A stretch of DNA of 64,000 nt, taken from Neoscytalidium dimidiatum. Its lineage: Eukaryota; Ascomycota; Dothideomycetes; Botryosphaeriales; Botryosphaeriaceae. The notes beneath the pieces were generated by a model that saw only the letters and a program-made list of their open reading frames with translations, was not told where the DNA came from and ran no database searches. The stretch spans positions 2,232,001 through 2,296,000 of the forward strand of contig CM074698.1 in assembly GCA_037367355.1 (NCBI GenBank), read 5' to 3'. Made by a program: the position numbers and the translations under genes. This document shows, one piece after another, positions 43,894 through 54,944 of the stretch. Numbering within the stretch: position 1 is the stretch's first letter; every line of letters begins with the position of its first letter.

Positions 43894-46007
43894 ATGACCC
43901 TCACGACAACCACCACCATTCCAAGCCTTCGATCGCTACTACTAACGACACTATGTACAAGCTCGCTATTTTCTTATGTCCATGCCCACATGGCAATGGG
44001 GAACCCAAAACCATGGGATGACCCTACTGCTGCCAACGCCGCAGACCGAAACTATGACATCAAGTCCCCCTTGAAATCAGACGGCTCCGACTTTCCGTGC
44101 AAAGGCCTGGAGCAGGCACAAGGCAGCGTCCCTGCTAGTGCAACTTACAAAGCTGGTCAAATCTACAACACGACGATACAGGGCAGTGCAAATCACAACG
44201 GGGGATCTTGCCAGCTATCCCTCTCCTACGACAACGGCAAGACATGGAAGGTCATCAAGAGCATGATCGGTGGCTGCCCAGGCCAGGGTACCAGTAGCTA
44301 CGATTTCACGATCCCAATGACAGCGCCGTCTGGCACGGCGTTGTTCGCTTGGACGTGGATCAACCACACCGGTAACCGCGAATTCTACATGAACTGCGCG
44401 GTTGTCAACATTGAAGGCCAGAGCGATGGCAATCTGTGCATGCTCCCCAATCTCTACGTCGCCGACCTCGAAGGCATCAACAGCTGTGTCTCCCCCGAAG
44501 GCAAAGACACCGTGTTTCCCCATCCCGGTTCAGACGTCGTGTATGCGAACGGCATGAGCGCATCCTCTCCCGTGACTGGCAGCAACAATTGCGAAATTCC
44601 GGCACCGGGTTGCTCGGATTCGGGATCCTCTGGCTCTTCGCAGTCGAATATTCCGTTAAGTTCCAGCGCGGCAAAAGAGCCCATGAGCTCAGCATCAGTA
44701 AGTCGAGACGGCGCAGGCGCCCAAGGCAGCGGCATCGCGCAGGTCGAGATCGCCGCCTACTCCGCCAGTCCGGAGTTCACCAGTGCCGTGGAAGCCTACA
44801 TCGCTTCCGTCCTGGGTGCCAGCGCAGCAGCAGCAACAGGCGCCGAGGGTGCTGCCCTCACGTCCATGATCGAGAGTTACATCAGTTCCGTGTTGGCGGC
44901 CGGTACCACAGCGCCGCCTCCCACTCCACCCAGCTTCCCTACAGAAGTCGGCAGCACCGTCGCCCCCACCGGCTCCATTGAGACCCCGAGCATCACGGCA
45001 ACCTTCTCCGCAACCAGCACCCTGACGTCCACCGGCACCATCACGCCCAACGCCACAGCCACTGAAAGTGACACCCTCCTCATCAACTCTTTCATCCAGT
45101 CCATCCTGAGCGCCACGCCGGTCCCCAGCGTCAACGTGACCAATAACACCCTCTCATCCAACTGGACCGCGCCCCTCAGCATCCCTCCTTTCCTGCTCAA
45201 CATCTTCGGTGAAGCCAACGTCCAGAGAGTCGACAAGACCGGCATTGCAGTGGACAGCTCGACGAGCTGCCCGCCCCGGCCGGTCGTCACGCAGGTCACG
45301 ACAGCCCCTCCGCCAGCCACAACGTGCGTCGCGCCGGTCGTGGCGTGCGATTGCGCGTACGGGGACTACTGCAGCCCAGTGAACGAATGCACGACGCGGT
45401 GCGCGGGCGCGGGAGCTCCGTCGAGCAGTCTGTGGACGACGGTCGTCGTGAGCAGTGGTAAGTCCGAATCCTCCCCATCCTTCCCCATCCCTCCCCCTTC
45501 ATCCGTCAACGCCATCCCCGCCGCCCGTGCTAACGAAAACTGACAGACGCCCCCTACCCATCCGGCCCGCCCTCCCCCCACCCCCCTTACGTCTCCGACC
45601 CCAACACGCCGCCCTACCTCCCCTGCACCCCCGGCGCCTTCCTCTGCCGCTCGCCCTCGTCCTTCTTCACCTGCGACCAGCCCGCTCCGGCCGCGCTATC
45701 CGCCCTCGCGACGAACGGCTGGGCCTGGGGCTGGGAGCGGCCCGTCGCGGACGGCATGACGTGCCTGCCGTTCGAGCGGGTGACGAGCGGCGGGGAGTAC
45801 GGCGCGAAAGGGGGCGGTAGTAGTAGCACGCGGGACGATCGGTACGTGCGGGCGCGGCCGAATGGGGAGTGCTGGAAGGACGGGGAGGTGAGGTGCGTGG
45901 ATGGGGGGAAGGGGTTTTGGGTGTGCGATCAGGGCGGGTGGGTGGACATGGGAGCCGTGGCGGAGGGGACGGCGTGCGTGGGGGGTGGGATTGTGAGGAG
46001 TGGTTGA
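43894..46007 (+). CDS. AA11-type lytic polysaccharide monooxygenase
   Basis: Secreted copper enzyme that oxidatively cleaves chitin-like polysaccharides. Exons 43894-45457 and 45547-46007 give 674 aa. Signal peptide 1-31 ends VHA, leaving His32 (HMAMGNPKPW) as the mature N-terminus, the first ligand of the copper His-brace. The second His lies in SANHNGGSCQLSLSYD and the axial Tyr in NREFYMNCAVVNIEG. SPLKSDGSDFPCKG is characteristic of AA11. After about residue 235 comes a roughly 280-residue Ser/Thr/Pro-rich, probably glycosylated linker, then a Cys-rich C-terminal domain (CTPGAFLCRSPSSFFTCDQ, CWKDGEVRCVDG, FWVCDQGGW), possibly chitin-binding (X278-like). The chosen ATG gives the best signal peptide. 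Natural role may be attack on crustacean/insect/fungal chitin or remodelling of its own wall. Confidence 0.85.
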
Positions 46008-46889
46008 GCTGCTGTTGATTGTGGCTAGAGTTTTTTTTTTTTTTTTTTGTTTCTCCAACAGTCGCGCCGATCGCTGCGCGTCTGCCTCTCTTTCTTGCTT
46101 CGGCGCATCTCTATCCTCTCTTTTTGATCTTTCTCGGAGGTGCTCGGCCCGTGGGTAGTCACGATCTCTGCCTCTTTTCCTTTGTATCGGGCATCGGCGG
46201 GAAGTTTTGGCGTCGCGTCCCGCAGGGGCGCTTGCACACACATACGGATTACCGTTCCAACCTTTTCCAATTTCTTTTATTATAGGGGGGATTGGCAAGC
46301 ACGCTGCTAGTTCTCTCATGTCTCGAATCTTACAGTCCCTCAGATACGAAATTGAAGGCACTTCTTGATACTCCTTACGAGAAAGGGCGGGGGCGATGTA
46401 CCATGAAGCAGGCACATGAGAATGACCTGAGAATCATTAGCGTTCCCTAATTAACCCAGTTATCTTAGACGCTTACATTCTGACTCATCAAATAGCCACT
46501 ACTGATGATGTAGGCTTCTGACACAGTAGTTGCTCAGAGCCGCGCTACCGCTTCCGGCATAACGTGGCGAATGAGCTATTGACCAATCAACACTTGCCTG
46601 ACTTTGCTGGCCACGCGATGTCCAGGCAGACGCGTTTCCTGTGCGGTTTCTTGCAAGAACTTCATCCTTTGCCTCGTTTCTTGCCTGAGCAAGACAACAA
46701 TTCATCCGATGATGCAGCCATGCGCTCCACCGAATACCAACACCGCACTGCGATGGAAGTAAAGCAGCCCAGCATATGCCAGTTTGACACGCTGACCTGT
46801 CCGACCATTAATATCACAAGAACCTGGTCTTATCTTGTCCACTTGATAACGGCCGACACTCCAAGATATCTCACAAAGAGCTCGGACTT
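46008..46889. other. Intergenic
   Basis: About 880 bp with a poly-T tract at 46031-46048. No supportable gene. Confidence 0.45.
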
Positions 46890-47734
46890 TTGGATGCCTT
46901 GCCCTTGGAACTCCTTCAAACTGTGCTGGCCAACCTCGACATTCGTACTCTTACGGACTTTCGGAGAGGGAATCGACGATGCTTGCAGGTAGTGGATAGC
47001 ATCCCTCAGTACAAAATCATCATCAATCTCACACCAAATACTCTTCGTCGAATTCTCAGCATCGGACCGGGCCGGTAGATCAGCTGTGAGGCCCTCTAAA
47101 ATACTTTCTGCACCGCCGCATGCGAAACCTGCGGTGATTTGGGCGTCTACATCTATCTCCTCACATGCAAGCGTGTTTGCTTTCTCTGCCTCAGCAACCG
47201 CAAGGAGTACCTTGCGCTTTCTTACTGTGTTGCCGCCCGTTAATTTGGCATTACTCGTCGAGTATCAGAAACAATATTCCCGGAGTATATTCCCCGAATG
47301 AATTGAAATGCCGGCGACGGCTTCGCTTGGTCGATCATACGGCTGCTCGTCAGGCAGGAATCAACTTACACGGGTCAATCAGCGAGATGCAAAAATTTGT
47401 TTCGGACATGGCAGCCCAACTTCGAAAAAGATTATAAGAGGCCAGAGCCTCTAAAGCGGCTCTTGAAGGACGCAATGCAGGCCATGCACCAATAGAAAAC
47501 CCCCATGATGGCCTATCTGGTAGCCCGTTACGCTTCGTGGCATTTGTTCAGGTACCAGTTTTCGATCGCAAGACTCAGAACATAGAAATCGGTTCTTATT
47601 GCATAGGCTGCCAGAGAACACACGATGGCTGGCGGCAGCACTGGAGGCGCAGATTTGCAAGAGCAACGTTTGGCGAGCATTTGGAGCAATGCGGTCCTAT
47701 TCGGGATGGGCAACACCAAGCCGACCTGATATAG
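46890..47734 (+). pseudogene. F-box protein pseudogene with RIP-like stops
   Basis: Substrate adaptor of SCF ubiquitin ligases, now broken. The F-box is visible from 46890 (LDALPLELLQTVLANLDIRT, then NRRCLQVVDSIPQYK). The same frame continues through a TAG (47076), a TAA (47097) and a TAA (47241), yet between them codes family sequence such as CETCGDLGVYIYLLTCKRVC. Then the frame shifts near 47290 to CRRRLRLVDHTAARQAGINL, passes another TAA (47435), and goes on to PVFDRKTQNIEIGSYCIGCQ and GEHLEQCGPIRDGQHQ. TGG-to-TAG and CAA-to-TAA are the changes expected from C-to-T at CpA (repeat-induced point mutation), but the original codons are inferred. Confidence 0.8.
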
Positions 47735-47929
47735 AGCCGAGATGGAGACAGAACAGCTGCTACGTACTTGTAGAATTGTTACAGATTAATCTTTCAGTTG
47801 AAGACGTATAAAACATGAGTCGAGAATGGGGGACTAAATACATCCGTCATCTGCGCCGGCAGTGTCAGCCGGTAAGGCTCTCAAACAACCCTGAATCCAA
47901 ACTCGCTATCGCTGTTTCTCCAACCGATA

Positions 47930-49636
47930 TTACAGGTGGACGGGCAGCTCAAGAACACCAATATCCTTTCTCGGCGGGCTCCATTTCAGATCTTTTTCGT
48001 CAACAGCGAGCCTCAACCCCGGCACCTTGGTGACGAGCGCCTTAAACACCTCTTCCAGCTCGGCTCGAGCAAGCCACTCGGCAATGCACCGGTGAGCGCC
48101 GAATCCGAATCCAAGCGCAGCCTCTGCGCCCCGCTTGCGGTGCATGTCGAACACGTCAGGGTTGGGGAATATGTCCTCATCGCGGTTGCCAGACTGGTTG
48201 GCGCAGATGACGCCCTCGCCGGCCTTGACGATCTGGAAGGAGTCCCACATTAGCCTACCGATGCACCATGTGAATGGCAAAAACTGGCCTTTTCACCCCA
48301 CCGCACATCGACTTTGGCTACGCGACGGAGCGCCATTGCTGATCCGGTATGAAAGCGACAGAGTTCCTCCACGAACGCAGGGGCCAGACCAGATGGATCA
48401 GCACGAAGGTCGTCAAGTTGATTGGGATGGTGGAAGAGTTCCAGAATGCCCTGCGGTGATTCGTGAGAAAGGAGACTCTGCGCTCATAAAAGGTCAGACT
48501 TACCAGATTTATCATGTTTACCATGGTGGCATTTCCGGCAACGAGGAGCAGGAAAGCAATTTGGACAACATCCGACTTCACCAGGTGCCCAGGCTTGAGC
48601 TATGTGCAAGTAGAGGTTAGTCCCGAAACATGGAATACTATACGAGCCTCTTACCTCGTTCTTGACAAGATGGCTAATGAGATCATCCTCCAGCCTTTCC
48701 ATCCTCTTGTCCACTAACTCACCCATGTAGTTCAGGAGCTCTCTGTATGGTTACAGTTAGCTGTATCTGATGCCTTGAAAGCTTTTATAGAGTAAGGAAA
48801 ATCCTACTTGTTGGCATTTGACGCCTCTAAAGCCGTTGCGCTGCCGTTGCTACGAATCGCATTCTGCTTGGTCAAGAACTCCAGATCCTCAAATGGAACA
48901 CCCAGAATACGGTAGATAGTCTGCCGCATTCGTCAGTTTTTGCGATCTTTGCACATTCTAGATGATTGAGCTACACCCACATAAGAGGGAACAGGCAACG
49001 AAAACTTCTCTACCAAATCGATAGGCTGGCCATCGTACTTCTTCACCATATCGTTAAGCAGACTATTCACCGTCTCCCTAATCTGCGGGCGTAACGTCTC
49101 AATATGCTCGTATGTGAACAGCTCGGCGATCATTCCTCTGAAAGGTTGCCAATGTCAAGACGTTGTCTGTCCGCCCGGCTCACGATTGACTCACCTCTGG
49201 TGGCCATGCGCGGGTGGATCCATATCCACAAACGTCGGCCTGTTCTTCGCCGCTTCTTTGCCTCCTGCGCTCATCTCCGGGAAGCCCGGGCGCGTTCGCT
49301 CCTGAAGCCCCTCTTGTCAGGCCATATACAGAAGAAGCGTCGGGCTGGAAGCTCGCGGCGACTCGGAAGGACCGTCGCTCACCTTGGAGAACCGCTCGTC
49401 GGTGACCACGGACACGATGTCCTTGTACTTGACAAGCAACCACGGCCGGCTCCCATCCCAGAGCTCGACGCGGCTGATTGGGTCCGAGGCGCGCAGCTGC
49501 GCGTACTCGGCTGGCGGCTCCACACCGCGTGGGCGAGCGAAGGGGAATTTGGGCGGTGCTGTGAACCATGAGAACTCTTGCTTCCTCTAAACGGAAGACA
49601 GAAAAAGGAATTCACACCGGCAGAGACAGAAGGCAT
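47930..49636 (-). CDS. Nitric oxide reductase cytochrome P450 (P450nor, CYP55)
   Basis: Soluble fungal P450 that reduces NO to N2O directly with NAD(P)H. Nine exons join in phase to about 415 aa: 49636-49628, 49586-49383, 49301-49195, 49137-48981, 48920-48808, 48742-48655, 48599-48504, 48450-48302 and 48254-47930. Family blocks: RPRGVEPPAEYAQLRASDP, RTRPGFPEMSAGGKEAAKNR, TFVDMDPPAHGHQRGMIAEL, YRILGVPFEDLEFLTKQNAI, the I-helix block LLLVAGNATMVNMINL, EELCRFHTGSA, and the heme loop GFGFGAHRCIAEWLARAEL. The 9-nt first exon with a 41-nt intron is weak; the true N-terminus may differ. The intron before the last exon (GTGGGG...GGTAG) is also a choice between options. No membrane anchor, as expected for CYP55. 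Lies next to a pseudogene but looks intact. Confidence 0.82.
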
Positions 49637-52351
49637 TGCGCGTGGAGCTCTGCAAGATTATTCGGAACTCCTTGGTAAGATGTCAGATGATTGGCTAAGT
49701 GGATCGTGCGATCACTGTTCGGATGCGGGAGATCGCCACGTCGTCCCAGACTTCTTAAATACCCTCCCATCTTTTGCTGTCCGCGGAGAAGCTTTCATTC
49801 TCGATTACACATGTATCCGCGGAGAAATGGTGTGCATTGGAGAGCATCGCAGGCAGTGTGACGCAAAGTGGTCAGACGTTGATACTTAGCTCGCGACGAG
49901 CCGGGTCCGGAGAACTCCGGCATGTGTCACGAAAAGACCACACGAAGACCTGGAACATGCTCATAGACAACTGACGAGCACTACTCGGATTCTAAACGGA
50001 AATTTCCGTGGCAATCGAGAAATTGTTACTCATGTCCTCTCATTGCGTTGCAGGAGCTGGGTTTTGCAAATGTTAGGTCATTGACTCTGTTCCTATTGGC
50101 CAGCACGCCATACATACTGTAGCGGAACTTGCTCCGCGGGAGAAAAGCTGCACTTCTTGTTCTCTCACGCAATATACAGACCTTTTAGACCGGTCTTTTT
50201 CCGACCTGCTGTTCATGGGCGCACCCGGGAGGAACCGCGCATTATGCCTCTTCTCATTCAGCCAACAATACTAGAGCAATAAAGTCAAATAATTTGTATG
50301 AAGCTGGCTATAGTAGGATTAAATCAAGGCCACTAGCCAGCACTGCAATAGCTGCAGCGTCGTACTTTTTCACTTCGACGGCTATTTATGGTGGATAGCT
50401 CCTCTTTTCACCTTTGGTACGCAGTAAACTCAACCAGCCTCTCACATATTTCCTTCTCATACAGTTCCTCAAGTTATTGTCTTACCACTGATGTAAAGCG
50501 CAGATCATAGAGAACCAACCAATGAACATCCAGCCCTAGCAGCGTTTGGCAACCCTTACAAGTAACTTTGTCTTGCAATATCTTTATGAATGAATTACGC
50601 AGTGCTAGATACCTATTATTTCCTGCATTCTTACATTGGGATGCTTAAGCAGAACGGTTAAATAACAGATCGCGAAAGCTAGCCCGACGGTCTTGAGAAA
50701 TTTTTGGCCGGGCTGATTTCAAAACCGTTCAATTCCACCAAGCTGCTTCTTGTACTTCAGCCTAATGATTTTCTTAGTACTTTGCCTCATTAAAAATTAC
50801 TGAAATTTGAAGACTAACCACCCACCCCATGCTTGAAGGAGAGATTGAGACGCACAATAGCCCATGGAGATCTTCCTGTAGCGTGTGGTGGCACATTACT
50901 TTGGCAGTTCATCCATAAGATAAAGCCCCGAAAGGACACTCGATACGAAATATCACCAAAATTCCAGATATTCAGCTCCTTCAAGCTAGCAAAGATGCCA
51001 GATACGAGTGACTTGCACATTCCCGTGGACAACTTGCCGAACATCCCATCTTCGACTTCCCAATCTCCGACCCCAGTGACAGGCGCCTCGCACCATCGCT
51101 GATATCCACGCTCACGCCCTCTCCCATCAAGCGGCTGGAACGAAGCCCGCATCCGGTGCAACCGGGCAGATTGCCACACCCACTTTTACCAGTAACAATC
51201 AAAGCCCAGCTACCAGACGTGAACCTGGCTTGGAGCGCACGAGCCGCATCGACCGCCTCAACCTACGCAGCTGCGCACAAACACGTACGAGGCGACGTCC
51301 GCCGCGTTCGACGCCCCCGTCGTCATCGTCGCCGCCAAGCTCGCGCATTCCCCTTTCGAGATCCCGCAGCTCGACGCTGAGATGCGGCCGCACGGCGAAG
51401 GCAGATGGCGAAGGCATCGGCCTCGCGATCGAGCGCGTCGCGGTGCGCGCGCTGTGCCGCTGGACGCTCGCGCGGCTGCGGGATACGGATGGGTAGGGAA
51501 GGGCTGCAGCAGAGAGGAATATTGCGGAGTGCATCCTGATTGCGAGGTGAACAATGGGAAAATGGGCGACAGTTTGTTCGCACGTCGGTTCGAAACCTTG
51601 AGCTCTTTTGTTCCGTACTTATAATCAATGGGGAATGTATTGATACAGCGGTTATGGAATCAGTATACTAAAAATTCGACACGTAGAATCTTGCAGCTGA
51701 TTAGATACTTGTGGATGGATGGAGAAGCAATAATTGCTGAAATGATATCGGTTGCATAGTGCCATTGTTGCAGCGACACCGACCTCAATGACCTCATCCA
51801 TATCTGTGCCGGACAGTCTTCGTAAAAAAAAAAAAAGAAAAAAAAGACCTGTGCTCAATGTGTTCAGTCAGAGTGCTCATCAATAACTTAGACAAGCCTG
51901 ACCTTTCTACAGCTGGAGCTCGAAATTCCCCAAGGCAGCAAAGCGGCACGGCATGGTGCTGTGGGGCGGGCTTGCGGCGCAGCGACGCAGCGGGGCGAGA
52001 AACAAGAACGAGTCAGTGGATAAAGGACTCTAAAACAAATATACCAAAAAGAAAAAAAAATGTCCGTAATTATGAAAACTTTTTTCCCTACTCCAGCGTG
52101 ATAGTTTCGAATTCATCTTCGCGCAGTATATTTGAATGTCGAGCCGAATAGCGGTTGCACCCCTGCTGCCTGCTAAGTCCTGTGCAGCATTATACAGCGT
52201 GACCGATAGCCGCCTAGTGTTGATCCCAACCCCACCACAAAATTTACTTTGCCGACCTCCCACTTTACGTTAACGTCGAGTAGACTACCATTAGTGCACA
52301 ACACCGACTCACTCTGTCTATCATCTACCGCGGAAAAAAAGGGGGGGAGTC
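49637..52351. other. Gene-poor 2.7-kb stretch with a possible gene remnant
   Basis: Positions 50000-50830 are AT-rich with no coding frame. At 51285-51500 two plus-strand frames code family-like text (TYEATSAAFDAPVVIVAAKL, then in another frame EGIGLAIERVAVRALCRWTL), suggesting the end of a frameshifted gene of unknown type. A-runs lie at 51823-51845 and near 52050. No intact gene seen. Confidence 0.45.
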
Positions 52352-54657
52352 ATGCTTTGCGATGTCTGCACCCGCATGCTCACAGGCGGAATGGAACGCC
52401 GGAAGCTTGACGTGTACCTATTCGCCTACCCGCACCACTCCAGAACGGGAGCCTTAAGGATGTCGCAGGAGCTGGGCTGCTCAATCTGTGTTCCGCTTGC
52501 CGACGCAATACAGCAAGAGATCGATATCTCGCAAGATCAGGATTATTCAATAATGCCAAACCTGACACGGATTTGGACAGAAGACTCCGGCTACCGTCTG
52601 GATTTCGTATGGAAGGAGGATAGGGATATCCAGACGTTTGTACTGTGGCCAGCCGACGAAATATTGAAGCATATTGGTAGGGTTTCACTGCCTGTCGTAA
52701 AAAAAAAAAATTAATTTAATGATCGGCAGCAGATTCCGATGAACAGGAGCCTGAGAAATCAAATTTCGGCAAGCTCCAGACGAACCCAATCCTAGGGGCA
52801 GCAAGGGAATGGCTGTCACGATGTAATTGTGCAAGATTCTGGGAGAAGGAAAAGACCGCGTTGTTCTATCCCAGACGGCTCCTCAGCCTCGAGAACGTAA
52901 GGAAGGCCGTCGAAACGCAGGGCGGACACGAAAGTCGATATCCGATGGAAGCGAATCTTGAAAATTGCAAAGTCAGGTTGATTGAGAGTCAGGATCTCGA
53001 TCTGTATGCACTCGAGCATAACAAATACGTCACGTTAAGCCATTGTTGGGGACATCCCGGCAACGTCAGACATCAACTGAGGCTCACTAAAGACACCGAA
53101 GAGGAGCTACAACAGGACGGAATTGAGCTGGGAGTTTTCCCGAAGACCTTTCGAGATGCGATCCTGTTTGCTTCCCATCTGGAGGGAGTTGGATACATTT
53201 GGATCGATTCCCTTTGTATAAAGCAAAGAATGGGCTCAACCAACTGGGATAGAGCCGCTGAAAGTGACTGGCTCGAGCAGTCACGCGCCATGGATAAGGT
53301 TTACGGCGAATCCTATTTGAATATCTCCGCTACATCCGCTGGAGATGCACGAGGTGGCCTTTTCCTCCGGCATCAGCCCAAACATAGTTGGGATGATCTG
53401 ATAAGTATCAACCTGGAACTTGCCGGTGGTCCACAGAGCTCCGGGGAAGATGAATCCCTAAATTCGCAGCACACCTTTCTTGGCCATCTTTCTAGTCGAG
53501 AACCACAGGACTCCAACTCCTCCAAGAAATGGAAGCTCATCGACGTCTCATTCTGGGATAATTTTGACCGCGCTCCCGTCCACCAGCGCGGATGGGTGGT
53601 GCAAGAGAGATTTTTATCCCCCCGAGTGATGCATTTCTGCCCCAAACAAGTTGTCTGGGAATGTTCCGAGTTCGACTGTATCGAGGGGCACCCACAAGGG
53701 ATCCCAGTTTTTCAGACTCGAGACACAGAAATTGTACGCAGGAGCGGTTTCAAAAGAGACATTCTCGCGAATATTGGCCCAAATCTCCAAGTATCCAGCG
53801 TGGTTGATCCGCAAGACACAATTGAGGATGGAGATCAGTCTCTCCTTCCCTTTTTACGGCTTTGGACAGACACAGTGGAGGTGTATTCCCAGACGAAGGT
53901 CACCATGTCCAGAGACAAGTTGATTGCGCTCTCTGGAATCGCGACATGGTTCAGCACGCATGCACCCACTGCGTTTATCTCCAGTATGCATGACCACTAC
54001 AGTTCCGGTTACATCGCGGGAATGTGGCAAACGTATCTTGAACATCAGCTCTTATGGCGTGTGGACGACGTCTTCAAAGACGGTATTTTCGAGAATCATT
54101 CTAAGCGTGCTGTGGATAGGGCCCCGTCATTCTCCTGGGCAAGTATAGATGCGCCGCAAGGCATAATTCATGGCGAGGACATGGAAAATCTCTCAAGGGA
54201 GCTGTTATTCAAAGTCGTGTCTTGCTCTGTCGACTTGATAGACGAAGAGAACGGATACGGTCTGGTCAGAGAAGGCAGAGGACATGTTGAGCTCAAGATA
54301 CAGTATTTGAAGAAGGTTAAATTGCGGATGCTGGAGTCTTCTTGCACCTCACTGTGGGGCTGGACTTTGATCGACGATGAACCGTCTGACCAAGAACACG
54401 TGGATATCTACCGTGATGCACCTGAGTCTGACCTCGATATTTTCTCCGAAAGCGTGCAAACATACTGCGTACCGGCTGCATGGGAAAACGGAGGAGAATC
54501 TCGCTATCTTGTCTGCTTCCTTCTGAGACTTGAAAGTGGAACAGAGAGCTCTCTGAAGTTCAGGCGAATTGGCCTGACTAAGCTGCCGCGCGACAGCGAA
54601 GATATTCCCAACGCTTTGCTAAAGGAACAAGTCGAACAGACTATATTTATCATTTAG
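52352..54657 (+). CDS. HET-domain protein
   Basis: Heterokaryon-incompatibility domain protein; such proteins trigger cell death on fusion of unlike fungal strains. Exons 52352-52676 and 52730-54657 join in phase to 750 aa. The N-terminus has a CDVC...C type start (LCDVCTRML, LGCSICVPL). The HET domain starts near residue 208: YVTLSHCWGHPGN, then LGVFPKTFRDAILFASHLEG, then YIWIDSLCIKQ, then AMDKVYGESYLNISATSAGD and GGLF. Downstream are RGWVVQERFLSPRVMHF and DRAPSFSWASIDAPQG, usual for large HET proteins. A run of 12 A lies in the intron. The gene looks intact. It neighbours a STAND-type ankyrin gene, consistent with a self/nonself recognition patch. Confidence 0.9.
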
Positions 54658-54944
54658 ATTTAGTTGCCGACTGTTCTCATGATGCACATTCTTAGTGCAG
54701 TAAACGATCTTTACAGCTTGTCATGTAGGAAGAAATTTAACGTGGCTTTTCGTATTGATAATTTACTATAGATGATGGAGATGTTAAAATCAATGCGCCG
54801 AAAACTATCTGTATCCTCCTGGATAAGGAACGAAAGAATAATCGTGAAGGAGAGGATAGTGCCAGATAGGTGTTAAAACGACCTTCTCCCAAAGCATCCT
54901 TTGATAGCACGAGGAGGCCCCAGGCATGAACTCATGACGCTTCT

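Noticed and set aside
51580..51600. GGTTCGAAACC resembling a tRNA B box
   Set aside because: No matching A box or foldable cloverleaf around it.
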